Positions 24,477 to 34,831 of a DNA stretch of 64,000 nucleotides are shown piece after piece. Source of the DNA: Limonium bicolor (Eukaryota > Streptophyta > Magnoliopsida > Caryophyllales > Plumbaginaceae). The stretch covers positions 280,363,999 to 280,427,998 of the forward strand of contig CM041776.1 of assembly GCA_023374045.1 (NCBI GenBank). Direction: 5' to 3'. Below the pieces are notes generated by a model. That model made no database searches, was not told where the DNA came from, and saw only the letters and a program-made list of their open reading frames with translations. Position 1 is the stretch's first letter, and every line of letters begins with the position of its first letter. The position numbers and the translations under genes are program-made.

Positions 24477-24792
24477 CGAGCAGTGCATAAAGAGATGAAA
24501 GCAGAACTATATATATATATATATCAAATTATCAGCAGCTGCATTGACCTTTTTAAACAGTAGGCTTGGCTGTTTCCTTAGCCTACACCATGAAAAAAAG
24601 TCTAACATTTGGCATGTTATAAGTTAAAGGAGAAATGGAAAGCCGAATCTGAATGAAAATGTTTGATTAATTTATTTCAGACATAGATTTGCTCAAGAGA
24701 ATTTGAATTATAGGATGAACAGAGAAAATATGAAAAACCAGCGTGGAGATGGTGCAAGCACGCCGCGTACAACAATCGTGCGGTAACCTGAG

Positions 24793-25819
24793 TTGGCAGC
24801 CAGTCAGCAGTCCAGTCAGCTGTTGACTGGAGTTGACTGGACTACTTTTTATTATATTAACTTTAAATTATTGTATCTTATAAAATATAAGTCCAAAATG
24901 TAAAAAAATTATACCATTGTTCATCTGAATTCATACTCTTCAAAACAAGACCAGACATGGATATGTTTTGAGAACTTTAAAAATTTATATTAATTATATG
25001 TATATATTCATATATATCAATAAGACTTATGATTCATAACATCATTTTAGTGTATCATAATATCACGTTTAATGAATCATAATATCAAAATTAATGAATC
25101 ATATCTTCATTTTAGTGTATCATTGCAAACATATAAGAATAAAAAATTTTACACAATAATACAACACAAAATAATATTTGGTATATATGAAAAATACGCG
25201 ATTCATCATATAAGGTTTAAAATACACCATACAACAATGATAATACACTACAAAACAATAATGATTTTTATCGGTTCCGAAATTTGTTATCTAATTCACC
25301 ACTTATTAGTTAATGAATCATATCATATCTTCATTTAAGTGTATCATCGTAAACATATAAAAATAAAAATTTCAAACAAAATACAGTATAAATCAATATT
25401 TTGTATGTATGAAAAATACATGATTCACCATATAAGGTTTAAAATACACCATACAACAATAATAATACACTACAAAACGATAATGATTTTTATCAGTTCC
25501 GGTATTCGTAATCTAGTTCACTACTTATTAATTTATGAATGATAATATCAATATTAATGAATCATAATATCAAAATTAATGAATCATATTATCATTTTAA
25601 TGTATCATCATACACATGTAAAAATATTTTTTTTTAAAGTTGTCAAAACATATCCATGACTGGTCTTGTTTTGAAGAGCTTGAATTTAGATGAACAATGC
25701 TATAATTTTTTTTCATTTTGGACTTATATATTAAAAATTATAACCATTCAAAGTTAATATTGTAAAAAGACAGCCCAGTCAACAAAAATAATCCAATCAG
25801 CAGCTGACTAGGCTGCCAA
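24793..25819. mobile_element. 1.03-kb non-coding terminal-inverted-repeat element
   Basis: The ends are inverted copies of about 180 bp: 24,793-24,974 (starting TTGGCAGCC) against 25,639-25,819 (ending GGCTGCCAA), including TTAACTTT, AAGTCCAAAATG and TTCAAAACAAGACCAG. The interior is AT-rich and non-coding. I found no clean target duplication. Weak inverted similarity may continue 25-30 bp outward (GTGCGGTAACC against GGTTAGACCGTAC), so the true ends could lie slightly further out. The superfamily is undecided; a non-autonomous MULE is possible. Confidence 0.7.
25093..25545. repeat. 224-bp tandem duplication inside the 1.03-kb inverted-repeat element
   Basis: The phrase CTTCATTT(T/A)AGTGTATCAT occurs at 25,105 and 25,329, and the following text (CATATAAGGTTTAAAATACACC and so on) is repeated with few changes. 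Both copies are flanked by AATGAATCATA phrases. The frames through it are AT-rich artefacts. Confidence 0.8.
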
Positions 25820-26497
25820 ATGGTTAGACCGTACACAGCATTGGTGCGACCAACCCGTTACTTCGAATTTGCCATCAAAAACATGGTAATCAAACCCATC
25901 CCGCTTCTCTGTTTATTCCCAGAAAACAAACACGAAGGTAAAAAAAACTCATTCTCATAGGGGGCAATTTTGACTGATTATGAACGTGTTAGTTTATTTA
26001 ATAGCTCAGTATCTCATTTTATTTAATGTGTTTAGTTCAAACGAGCGAAAAACATAGAATTGGGAAAGAAATTGGACTAGGAGAAGGGGAGAAAAACCGA
26101 TTATCAAAACAAGGTAAAATTTTCTAAAGTATGATAGTGAAAATAACAAGATAGAAAAAAATTGTAAAAAAAGTTTCACCCATAATAGAGGATTAAACAA
26201 GGAAACGAAAAAAGAGTTTATAAAACAAAGAAATCTAATCAATTATAAAAGAAAGTGTTCACAATTTTTTCTGTTACTTTAATTGTACATATTTATTAGT
26301 TTCTGTATAATCAATGTTATTAAAGGTTTGTATACTTTTATCTTAATTATCAAATGAAAGCTAATAATTATTTTTTGTAATTAATGCTATAGTAAAGTTC
26401 TTATGTTTTTATTTTAGTGAAAAATAGTTAAATTATTTCTTATAGAAATAAAATGGCTCATATAAATTGATTTCCTTTTAAATATTGATAGTGTAAA
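25820..26497. other. AT-rich sequence without recognised features
   Basis: This lies between the 1.03-kb inverted-repeat element and the 4-kb MULE. I see no coding signature, inverted repeat or tandem array in it. Confidence 0.5.
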
Positions 26498-26506
26498 AAA
26501 AACAAA

Positions 26507-27170
26507 GGGAAAATTACACTGCCCACCCACGACCTTTGACGAATTTACACCGCCCACCCACGAGCTTTTGAATTTAACAGAGCCCGCCCATGTACTAATA
26601 TAATAATATCATCCGTCACATTTTAACACCTTTCTACCCATTCCGTCATTGACCATTGACCTCTTCTTTCTACAGCCTTAATTCTTCCAAACAAGTTCAG
26701 AAAAAAAAACTCAAACTTATTTTCTACACTCGCTGTATCTGTTCTCCTTGCTCGCCGCATTCTGGTATGTAAACTCCATGCTCTTGCTGGCTTGTGATTC
26801 TTCCCTGTTGGTCACGATTTCATCCTCTATTCTGGTCCTGCTCCACTCCTTGGTAGCAGTGTGCTCTTTGTTCTCCGTTGCTTGTGTTCTTGTTTGCGAG
26901 GTTGTTCTCGTCACTGGTGCCCTAATTATGTTCACGATTTTTCTCCCTATGGGACTCGCCTACTGTGAATCGTGAAACCGGTTGCATATGTGTTGTGCGT
27001 GTGTGATTTCTGGTAGAGTACCCTTTCTAGGGTTTGTGGATTTTTAGGGGTTCGATCAGCTTCCCCAATTCCTGTCGTGCTCATTTGATGGATTTCCCCA
27101 AATTATGTCGAGCTATAATTTTTGTGGGATTTCCCCCCGATTTCATTTGCTTGCCTTGCTGTTTCTACTG
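26507..27170 (+). repeat. Left long terminal inverted repeat of the 4-kb MULE
   Basis: It pairs with 29,865-30,526. Its outer 200 bp are nearly identical to the partner, including three spaced copies of CCCACCCACGA and a CATTGACC(A)TTGACCTC phrase. The inner part (CCCTAATTATGTTCACG, TTCATTTGCTTGCC) is more diverged. The inner half lies directly upstream of the GRF gene and may hold its promoter. Confidence 0.9.
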
Positions 27171-27568
27171 GGGTTATTCCCTAATTATTGTTCTTGTTTC
27201 CTAATTGAGTTGAGTGAGCACTCTTCTCCGCGACGAGCTAATTGAGCCTAATTAAGATTTCGCAGTCTGTTGTTGCTAGATTTTATTGAGGTTTTACATT
27301 AGCTGATGATGATGAATTGTATTAATGGCCTTTTCATTAGAGTATGATTCTCTGTGTTGTACATTGTGCAGAAGCGACCAATTATTTAATTGCTCCGTTG
27401 TACACGTTGAAGCGGTTTATAAGTTGGTTGCTCCACATACGTACTTGCACATTGGTAACCATACCTAACACATGAGCGATGATGACGACCATGAACACCG
27501 AACTGAGCTAATTTTCTTTCTTGTACTATATGAGTTTTTATTTTGTTTTTGAACAAATCATGTGCAGA

Positions 27569-28033
27569 ATGGCATCTTCAAGTGCAAACAGTAGTAGTTT
27601 TGACACCCTAAGGGAGGTGAGATGCAGATGTAACAGGATTGTAAGATTGTTAGTTGCTCGTACTATCAATAACTATGAGAAACCATTCTTCAATTGTGAA
27701 GCCAACAAATGTGGCTTCTTTGTATGGTGGAGGGATATCTACCCACCCCCTGTAGGTGCTATCTCAAATGGTGAATGTATGATCAACAACTCCAGAAGCA
27801 CTGCTGCAACAAAGATGTATGAGTTGAAGAGTGTGAATAATTATATTGTGACCAGATTAGAGGCTATGGAGAAAGCAAGGGTGGATGACATTCTTGTGAC
27901 TAAAGCTGAAACGGAGAGTGTGAAGAATTGCTTGGAAACAAATTTCAATCGTTTGAGGTCTACCATAATACAGATGATGTTTATGTCTTACATTGTAATC
28001 GTGCTTGGAATAGTATTGTACCGTTATGTATAA
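27569..28033 (+). CDS. GRF-type zinc-finger protein with C-terminal membrane anchor
   Basis: The 154-residue product starts MASSSANSSS. The GRF finger is at about residues 17-54 (CRC...FFNCEANKCGFFVWW), with all four Cys and the Phe-Phe-x-Trp core. A helical stretch (about 85-125) follows, then a hydrophobic segment (MMFMSYIVIVLGIVLY) at the C-terminus that would anchor it in a membrane. GRF fingers bind single-stranded DNA or RNA in other proteins. The start is chosen at 27,569 because an AG acceptor (TGTGCAG) precedes it and the finger begins soon after; an upstream in-frame ATG at 27,521 would add 16 residues. The ORF is uninterrupted and the gene lies wholly within the MULE. Its job in the element is unknown to me. 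Confidence 0.75.
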   Translation: MASSSANSSSFDTLREVRCRCNRIVRLLVARTINNYEKPFFNCEANKCGFFVWWRDIYPPPVGAISNGECMINNSRSTAATKMYELKSVNNYIVTRLEAMEKARVDDILVTKAETESVKNCLETNFNRLRSTIIQMMFMSYIVIVLGIVLYRYV

Positions 28034-28569
28034 TAGTCATTAGGTGAAAGTATGTACTTTGGTAGTATTATTGTAACAATGTACTGAAAACGGGGGATTG
28101 TCCCGGTTTGTATTTTGAATGCTACTACTTAATCATCAATGAAAGCACTACTATTTGGAGTATTTTTTACATGTGTACAATTCTTTGTACTCTCTGTCAT
28201 AGTGAGACTGCAGGCAATAATATTGAATGACGGTGGTGTAGCTTATTACACAAGGGCTGAAACTATGCGCCTCTTGTATTTGCCAGGATATGAGGTTTGA
28301 GTTCCAAAAAGGTTTCACGTGTTTAACTTGGTTCTCCTTGCAGAGGGCATTCAACAACAGATTCATAGATTCTGAATTCTTCTCCAAGCTAAAGTAAAGA
28401 AACTGAATTCAGTTTCAGCTAAAAGCTCCAAATTTTCAAAACGCGCAGAACTATCTATAACTATGAGGGTCCATTGGTGGAACCAGAACTTTCAGCAGAA
28501 GAATTACAGTGACAAAATATTCTAGAAAAACCATCTAAACTGCCAAAAGCTCCAAGTTTCAGCTGCTAT

Positions 28570-28925
28570 CAATGATGCAACTACCAAAACAGAATAAAAA
28601 ACTGATGCAGCTGAATATGTGTAACAATGACCTGTATACATCTCAAGAATTGAATATGTTACAGAGCTGTATACTTTTCAAGAACTGAATTTAGTTTCAG
28701 CTGCTATGAAAATGTATAGTATACTTTTCAAAACACATAGTAAATAAACTGAAAAGAACAAGTTTCAGCTGCTATCAAAACAGATGCAACTACCAAAACA
28801 GAATAAAAAACTGATGCAGCTGAATATGTGAAACATTGAGCTGTATACTTCCCAGAACAAAAAATAAGCCATATTAGACAACATCAGAACCTTCAAAAAA
28901 ACAACATCAGAACCTTCAAAAAAAC
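28570..28925. repeat. Direct repeats between the two genes of the 4-kb MULE
   Basis: The phrase CAACTACCAAAACAGAATAA with its continuation (ACTGATGCAGCTGAATATGTG) occurs near 28,577 and again near 28,787, about 210 bp apart. GTTTCAGCTGCTAT recurs several times, and AACATCAGAACCTTCAAAAA is doubled at 28,880-28,920. The repeats run into the 3-prime end of the minus-strand gene. Confidence 0.75.
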
Positions 28926-29726
28926 TGATGCAGCTGAACATGTTCGGCACCAACATGTGTACCATCCCCTTGCTAAAAAAAAAATCTCATTTGATAGTGC
29001 ATTATTTCTACCTATTCTCTCTAGCTCTTGTGCACCAGGTTGTACATCAACGCTTCTTGGAGTGGTGTTGCTAGTCTGGGCGGATTGGAGTTGTGTTGCT
29101 GGTTCATTAGCCAATGTGGTTAAGGGAGTCTCAGCCACTTCTTGGCGTGGAATAACTGCCAATGTCAGTGAACTGTTCAGTCCTCTAGGTGTTTTCTTCC
29201 TGTGTCTTCTTTTAGGAGGACCAGTACTATTTGTTACGCTTGGTCTTTGGGAGGGTAGCACTAAATTTTGAGGATTGAGAGTACTTTCAGCTGAAGGTTG
29301 TCCGGGTGAAGGAGGTGCTTGAGTGTTAGGTTGGGTGGCTAGAGGAGGAGACAAAGACACGATTTCAATTTGTTCTTCTGTTTGAATTGGTGTCACTCCC
29401 TGATTTTTCTCGTACTCCCTCCACATGTCCATCAACAAGGAACGATTCACAGCTACTCTTACAACCACATTTATCTTCTTAATGGAGGAAAAGACCTTGA
29501 ACATATTAACCAAAGTCATGTCATTGCAAATCTCAATGTACTTTTCACTCTTTGGGTGTCTATAGAAGAATGCGGGATTAATAGGAGGAGAAATGGGCTG
29601 TTTTGCAATTCCTTCTGTATAATCCCTCATCAGCTCTATAGTCGAGTAAAGATCAGGATCTAACTCATGAAGGCAGAACTTCCACCCTTTACAGGAGATC
29701 TCTATAATGTGGACATCCATCTTCAT
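28893..29726 (-). CDS. PB1-like (MuDR N-terminal-like) protein with Pro/Thr-rich tail
   Basis: An uninterrupted 277-codon frame starts MKMDVHIIE. Residues about 1-95 (GWKFCLHELDPDLYST, CNDMTLVNMFKVFSS, INVVVRV) have the layout of the PB1-like N-terminal domain found in front of plant MULE transposases, ending in a D/E-x-LVNMF helix and a VVVRV strand. The rest is Pro/Ser/Thr-rich with a basic PKRRHRKKT cluster that may be a nuclear signal. No DDE domain, zinc knuckle or SWIM motif follows, so this looks like a MULE N-terminus kept without its catalytic part. The last 40 codons run into repeat sequence and may not be ancestral. An upstream exon is possible. Confidence 0.6.
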   Translation of the reverse strand: MKMDVHIIEISCKGWKFCLHELDPDLYSTIELMRDYTEGIAKQPISPPINPAFFYRHPKSEKYIEICNDMTLVNMFKVFSSIKKINVVVRVAVNRSLLMDMWREYEKNQGVTPIQTEEQIEIVSLSPPLATQPNTQAPPSPGQPSAESTLNPQNLVLPSQRPSVTNSTGPPKRRHRKKTPRGLNSSLTLAVIPRQEVAETPLTTLANEPATQLQSAQTSNTTPRSVDVQPGAQELERIGRNNALSNEIFFLARGWYTCWCRTCSAASVFLKVLMLFF

Positions 29727-29864
29727 ATACCAGTTTCCATTTAATAATCCCTGAAGTCAGAAAATCAAATTCAATTATATACACATATGAAGCGTCATAC
29801 ACCATTCAGTTAATATAAAACCTCAACTAATTCAACTAGCATCAGAAAAATACAACAAAGACAA

Positions 29865-30526
29865 GAGACAACAAGGCAGACAAATGAAACCGGGGGCAAA
29901 TCCCATAAAAATTATAGCTCGACATAATTTGGGGAAATCCATCAACATGAGCACGACAAAAATTGGGGGATTTGATCGAACCCCTAAAAATCCACAAACC
30001 CTAGAAAGGGTACTCTACCAGAAATCACACACGCACAACACATATGCAACCGGTTTCACGATTCACAGTAGGCGATTCCCATTGAGAGAAAAATTGTGAA
30101 CGTAATTAGTGCACTAGTGACAGAACAACCTCGCAAACAAGAACACAAGCAATGGGAGAACAAAGAGCACACCACAACCAAGGAGTGAAGCAGGACCAGA
30201 ATAGAGTATGAAATTGTGACAAACAGGGAAGAAATAGCAAGCCAGCAAGAGCATGGAGGTTTACCTACCAGAAAGCGACAAGGAGAATAGATACGAGCGG
30301 AAATATTAGTGAATAGAGGCCGTGTTTAACACTAAGGCTTGTTTGGAAGAATTAAGGCTGTAGAAAGAAGAGGTCAACGGTCAATGACGGAATGGGTAGA
30401 AAGGTGTTAAAATGTGACGGATGATATTATTATATTAGTACATGGGTGGGCTCTGTTAATTTCAAAAGCTCGTGGGTGGGCGGTGTAAATTCGTCAAAGG
30501 TCGTGGGTGGGCAATGTAATTTTCCC
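29865..30526 (-). repeat. Right long terminal inverted repeat of the 4-kb MULE
   Basis: Inverted partner of 26,507-27,170. It lies upstream of the minus-strand PB1-like gene, so each gene of the element starts just inside one inverted repeat. Confidence 0.9.
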
Positions 30527-30535
30527 AAAAACAAA

Positions 30536-31476
30536 TGTATCCCCCTAAAATATGCGTCAATGTCACACCAAATCAAGTCAGTCACCAGGTAAGTATCTGG
30601 GCTATCCTTGGCATAGATATGAAATCTGAAGCCATTGAACGTATGGACTGCTCAAGCTATCCAGTCCATTATACTTTTGGTCATTGTTGATCCTGTAATA
30701 TGTAACGATGCATACTGCTTTCATAACAAAGGTTTCTTTTTCCATGTGTAGTGCACCGAAAGTTCTGCTTTATATCCTTAAGAGTATCAAATATCCTGAG
30801 AACATTTGTAATTTGGCTATAGAACGATATCTCTAGTGAGAAAAGTCATGTTGGTAGGGCATTCTTTACATATAATTAATTCCCTTTGAGCCTTTTCTGC
30901 TATCAGAGAAGAATGGGCACCTGCCTTGAGCATCCACCAATTCTTTCCAAATCAACTTCCACACTAAAATTTTCCTGCTTATTGATTGTACAGAATCAAT
31001 CAAACATTTGGAGACCCTGAAAGTTAGATGGTTAACATTTTATACTGTGTCATTTAGTTCTACTTCACTGACCAACCGTTATTATCATTTTGATCAATAT
31101 TTGGAGCGTTTGTTTTAGGTAATTAAAAAAAGAAATCAGAGTAATTGTGTTTTCTATTGTTTGTTTAGACAGTTTTCTTATTTTTAGGAAATAGAACTTG
31201 ACTTACCCCCTACCAGGGGGATGGTATTTATTTTCCTTAATACATTTTGACAGGTGGCATATGATCATTAACCGATGATCAATAATGATTAACCAGTGAC
31301 TGGTGGATGTTGATCGGCAATTGATGGTTATTGACCAACAACAGGCATATGTTGACCATTGACCGACGACTATTGACTGACTACTCATTTTCATTTCTAC
31401 TACATAAACAAACCGTTAAGAAAATAAAAAAATATCTTCTTCATTCCCCTTCATTCATTTTCCTGATTCTATGACA
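30536..31476. other. Unassigned sequence left of the TRIM
   Basis: No gene is seen. Positions 31,106-31,415 may be a small inverted-repeat element: a TTTGTTTTAGGTAATTAAAA-like start is loosely mirrored by a CTACATAAACAAACCG end. Within it, 31,250-31,390 is rich in TTGACC and GACCGA phrases. Confidence 0.35.
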
Positions 31477-31938
31477 ACTGCTGTAACACCCGGCGTGGTG
31501 TTACCTCCCACATCGATCGGAGAGAGCACGAACCATACCTTATTAGGGTGGGGATACTCTTCCCTTGTGTGACGCGTTTTGGGGCGAAACCCCAGGAAAA
31601 ATCCGTGCGGCCTGTGTGCCAAAGCGGACAATATCACACATGTGGGCTGTTTGTCTGGGCTGTCACGATGGTATCAGAGCCAGACCCAGGTCGGTGTGGG
31701 TCCAGTGAGCCCGTGAGGGCACTGGGCTCCTTAAGGGGGGTAGGGTGTAACACCCGCGTGTGGGTTACCTCCCACATCGATCGGGAGAGAGCACGAACCA
31801 TACCTTATTAGGGTGGGGATACTCTTCCCTTGTGTGACGCGTTTTGGGGCGAAACCCCAGGAACAAATCCGTGCGGCCTGCGTGCCAAAGCGGACAATAT
31901 CACACATGTGGGCTGTTTGTCTGGGCTGTCACAACTGC
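31477..31938 (+). mobile_element. Complete TRIM retrotransposon (31,482-31,933)
   Basis: Two direct LTRs of about 187 bp (31,482-31,667 and 31,746-31,933) begin TGTAACACCCG and share nearly all their sequence, including GCGTTTTGGGGCGAAACCCC and CCAAAGCGGACAATATC. The first LTR is followed at once by a TGGTATCAGAGCC primer-binding site for initiator Met tRNA (31,669-31,681). The second LTR is preceded by a polypurine tract (TTAAGGGGGGTAGGG, 31,731-31,745). The internal part is only 78 bp and non-coding. ACTGC flanks both sides (31,477-31,481 and 31,934-31,938), a perfect 5-bp target duplication. Being non-autonomous, it relies on enzymes of another element. Confidence 0.95.
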
Positions 31939-32584
31939 CCCTTAGTCAAGATGTCAAGGAAAACCATTTACGCACTTGTCAAAGGACTCAAATCCTCATC
32001 ATCAATAGTACTTCAAATAAAACAGAATGTTACAGACATACCTCTTGTTGATCCTTCACGGTAAGCACAAATCAGAAGACAATTTTGAAGCACATGAGCA
32101 AGATTGACTCCTACCTCTGTTCCATCATTGATGGAGATCAGGTGGGAGTCCACATCGAAAAATTATATAGTTAGTAAATAGTTTATATAGTCTACCTAAT
32201 GTCAATTAGTTTAGGATGGAACCTCATGGATTATTGGACCTTACTAGTCTATATGGGTATTTTATATAATTCCCTTCGTTGGCCTATTTCTCCCCGCAAT
32301 ATTTCTAACAATTATGTGAATGCAATTTAAAATCAGCCAGATTTAATAATTTCAAAAATCAAAAAGACAGAGCTTACCACTCGCAATAACGAACTGGCAA
32401 TAATTGCACCTGGTCGCATTGGCCAATGGCACATTAAAGTACCAATTTTCTTGCAGCCCATTCTTTCATCTTCGACCGTTTATCACCTTTGTTCACCGGC
32501 TAAGAAACCCTCCCACTGCTGCAGGAAGAGAGCTCCTGAGAGCGAGCACTGACATCGACATAGGGGGGGTGCGCGGGAGGGTAC
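31939..32584. other. Unassigned sequence between the TRIM and the next LTR
   Basis: No convincing coding sequence or repeat is seen. The base text continues from left of the TRIM, which is an insertion into it. Confidence 0.4.
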
Positions 32585-34417
32585 TGTAACACCTATTTTT
32601 AATGGATCCAAGGAATGTAAAGCTGTGCACACCCCTTGACTGTTTAATAAATGAGAAACACCTAAGTACAAGGCTTTATGTGTGATGGGTTGTTGGACTT
32701 CGCCATTTACCATAAGAGCGCCTCGGGGTACGCATCAACATGCGGGCCGTGTCAAGAAGGATTGGCTTGATGCAGTGGTGACAAGTGGAGGGTTCGAGAC
32801 CTTGACAAGTTGTCATGCGCAGGATGACCTGACGATGTTGGCAAGTGAGCTTCACTTGGCCAGGTGAGCTGGGCTCACCCAAGCACGCGAGGGCGGTGGT
32901 AGTATTATGTCGGTGGGGTGTAGAGGACATCGCCATGGCAGGCACAACAAGACTTAAGACAAGAGCCTAGGGCGCCTTGAGTTGTCACGACAATGCACAG
33001 CATCGCATGACACAGGTGCTGGTTGTGCTTAGCACGGGCACTGGCTGTGACTGCGTGCGCGAGGCGTCGATGACAAGGGGACAACGAGCGCGGGCGCTAT
33101 GCCTTGACACGAGCGTTGGGCGCTGGCTGTGTCTTGCGAGCACGCTGCGAGGCACGAGCACAACAACGCGCGAGGATCTCGTGGGCAGGCGAGATTTTTG
33201 TGGGCGTGCGCTAGGCGTGCGCGAGGTTGTTGCTGGGCACGCTACAAATGTGGGGGCGCTAGGCGCCTTGAATCCCGCAGGTTGTTAGGCGCTGTGCTTG
33301 CTCTGTGCGCGCATGCGTTGCGCAGGTTGTTATGGTAAACTTGGGTTTTACTGTGGTCCCTCGGTAATTCTAGGAATTACCTTAAGTAAGTCTTGACCCA
33401 TTGATGGAGTAAATATCAAGAGGTTACATTATTGATATTTGCTTATGAGAAGGGAATTTCCTTTAAATGTGGGTTTGTTGAGATATGTCTATATTCTATC
33501 CTATTATCTTTGTTGGATAAGATAATGTTGTTGAGATATTCTTGGAGAATATCTAGCCTTACTAATTTATTAATATGGGATAAATCAAGGTTGTTAGTTG
33601 TTGAGATATTCTCTCCCCTTGAATCGAGTTAGTTAAAGGATGAGAAACAAATTCCTAAAAAGGTGGCGCCTAGTTAAGATATTGGATCTCTAACTTCCTG
33701 CACCTATTTTAATGGAAGGTTGTTGAGAAGATCTCTCCTTGTAACCGATTGGGATAGAAAGAGAAAAGCAATAAAATTTCCTATATTTGTGACGCCTAGA
33801 AGAAGAGATAAGTTTGTTATCTCTTGAGGGCCGATTTTAAGGAAGTTGTTGAGCAAATATCTCTAACAACCGTGTGGGCTGAACAAAGGAGGAAATAAAT
33901 GAGAATCTTAACTCCCCACGTTTTTAGAAAAGGAAGTTGCTAATGGTTGCTATAAAAGGGAATACAGGCGGCAGAGGTTGGACATTTATCCATTACATGC
34001 GCCTTTAGTGAGAAAACAAAGAGAGAGCTTTGTTACTTGGCAAATCCCACATTCCCTAAAGATAGCTAAGTCTCCCAAAAAGAAGCTAGGCTCTCTTTCC
34101 TCCTTGGAGATGCCATTAGAGTGGAAGGGTCTAGGACCGCTTCTTACCCCTTTGTCCCATCAGTAAAGTAGACCCGCTACTTCTTCAATCCTGAGTAGAG
34201 TAGTGTTAGACTGGGTTGCTACCGTGTGGGTGGTAAAATGTGCTTGTACATCCGAGTTGGGTTGTCTAAGAGTTGAAGATCCAGAAGGAAGGAGAAGGTG
34301 AGGGCGTAGAGAAGATTGAAGGGAGCGAACAACCTATGCAAGCGATCGAATGGGAACGAGGCTAATCAACTTGGGCGTGAGTTGAGCCGGTCATAACGAG
34401 CATTTTATCGTGTGACA
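32585..34417 (+). mobile_element. 1.83-kb 5-prime LTR of an unclassified LTR retrotransposon
   Basis: It starts TGTAACACC at 32,585 and ends GTGTGACA at 34,417. Four bases later comes a TGGTATCAGAGCC primer-binding site (34,422-34,434), followed by a gag-like frame. It contains a GC-rich stretch at 33,000-33,330 with many GCGCGAGG and GGGCGC phrases. The rest of the element is cut off by the Copia element inserted at 34,832. Orientation is plus, from the primer-binding site. Confidence 0.75.
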
Positions 34418-34421
34418 AACG

Positions 34422-34434
34422 TGGTATCAGAGCC
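34422..34434 (+). other. Primer-binding site (initiator Met tRNA)
   Basis: TGGTATCAGAGCC lies four bases downstream of the LTR end, matching the 3-prime end of plant initiator Met tRNA. Confidence 0.85.
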
Positions 34435-34534
34435 CCGATGTATTAAAGGTTTGACCTTTTTCTCTAAAAATCATTCCTTTTACCGAAATCTACACTTGAG
34501 AAAGTTAAAGGTGCTAACTTTACTCAACCGCAAC

Positions 34535-34831
34535 ATGGCATGTTCTTCTGCAACTTTAGTGAATTCCAACGAGCTGCTGGTCCAAGCCAATGACCTCCTT
34601 TCCTTGTTCGAGCATGGAGGAGCCTTGTCTGTGGTTAGCGTGCTCAATCAACTTGTGGCACAAGTTGAGGTGATGCGTGAATCTCCAAGCGACAGCAACG
34701 ACTACCTTGATGACATTTTGGTGGTAGTGCGTTGTGTGCGAGCGCTAAGCCAGAGTTTGGAGTCAGTTGTTGGGCACTTGGTGATGGGCACCAAGGGCGC
34801 CATTGAGGACAGGCAAGGACAGCGAGCAAGC
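34535..34831 (+). pseudogene. Start of a retrotransposon gag gene, truncated by Copia insertion
   Basis: The frame beginning MACSSATLVNSNELL continues with leucine-rich helices (LLSLFEHGGALSVVSVLNQL) for 99 codons and then runs into the Copia LTR at 34,832. Position just after a primer-binding site is the reason for calling it gag. I recognise no specific family motif, and zinc knuckle and pol are absent. Confidence 0.5.

Larger units (their letters stand above)
21618..24485 (+). mobile_element. CACTA element C, 3-prime part
   Basis: The right terminus is CGAGCAGTG at 24,477-24,485 (CACTGCTCG on the other strand), preceded by a subterminal array of AAGAACGCTTA motifs and a Ulp1-type gene on the plus strand. 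Its 5-prime part is separated by the insertion of A and lies left of the window. CACTG ends are a common variant of CACTA ends in plants. Confidence 0.8.
26498..30535. mobile_element. 4.02-kb MULE (26,507-30,526) with long inverted repeats and perfect 9-bp duplication
   Basis: Both ends read GGGAAAATTACA(C/T)TGCCC inward, and the inverted repeats run about 660 bp (26,507-27,170 against 29,865-30,526) with high identity. The flanks are AAAAACAAA on both sides (26,498-26,506 and 30,527-30,535), a perfect 9-bp target duplication characteristic of Mutator-like elements. Inside are two convergent genes, a GRF-zinc-finger protein (+) and a PB1-like protein (-), but no DDE transposase core. The element is therefore non-autonomous, and its near-intact ends and duplication suggest relatively recent movement. 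Confidence 0.92.

Noticed and set aside
25072..25542. Paired frames with repeated MYEKYMIHHIRFKIHH-type text
   Set aside because: They are AT-rich frames over the 224-bp tandem duplication in a non-coding inverted-repeat element.
31548..32064. Two near-identical frames starting MGILFPCVTRFGAKPQE
   Set aside because: They lie in the two LTRs of the TRIM, which is non-coding.
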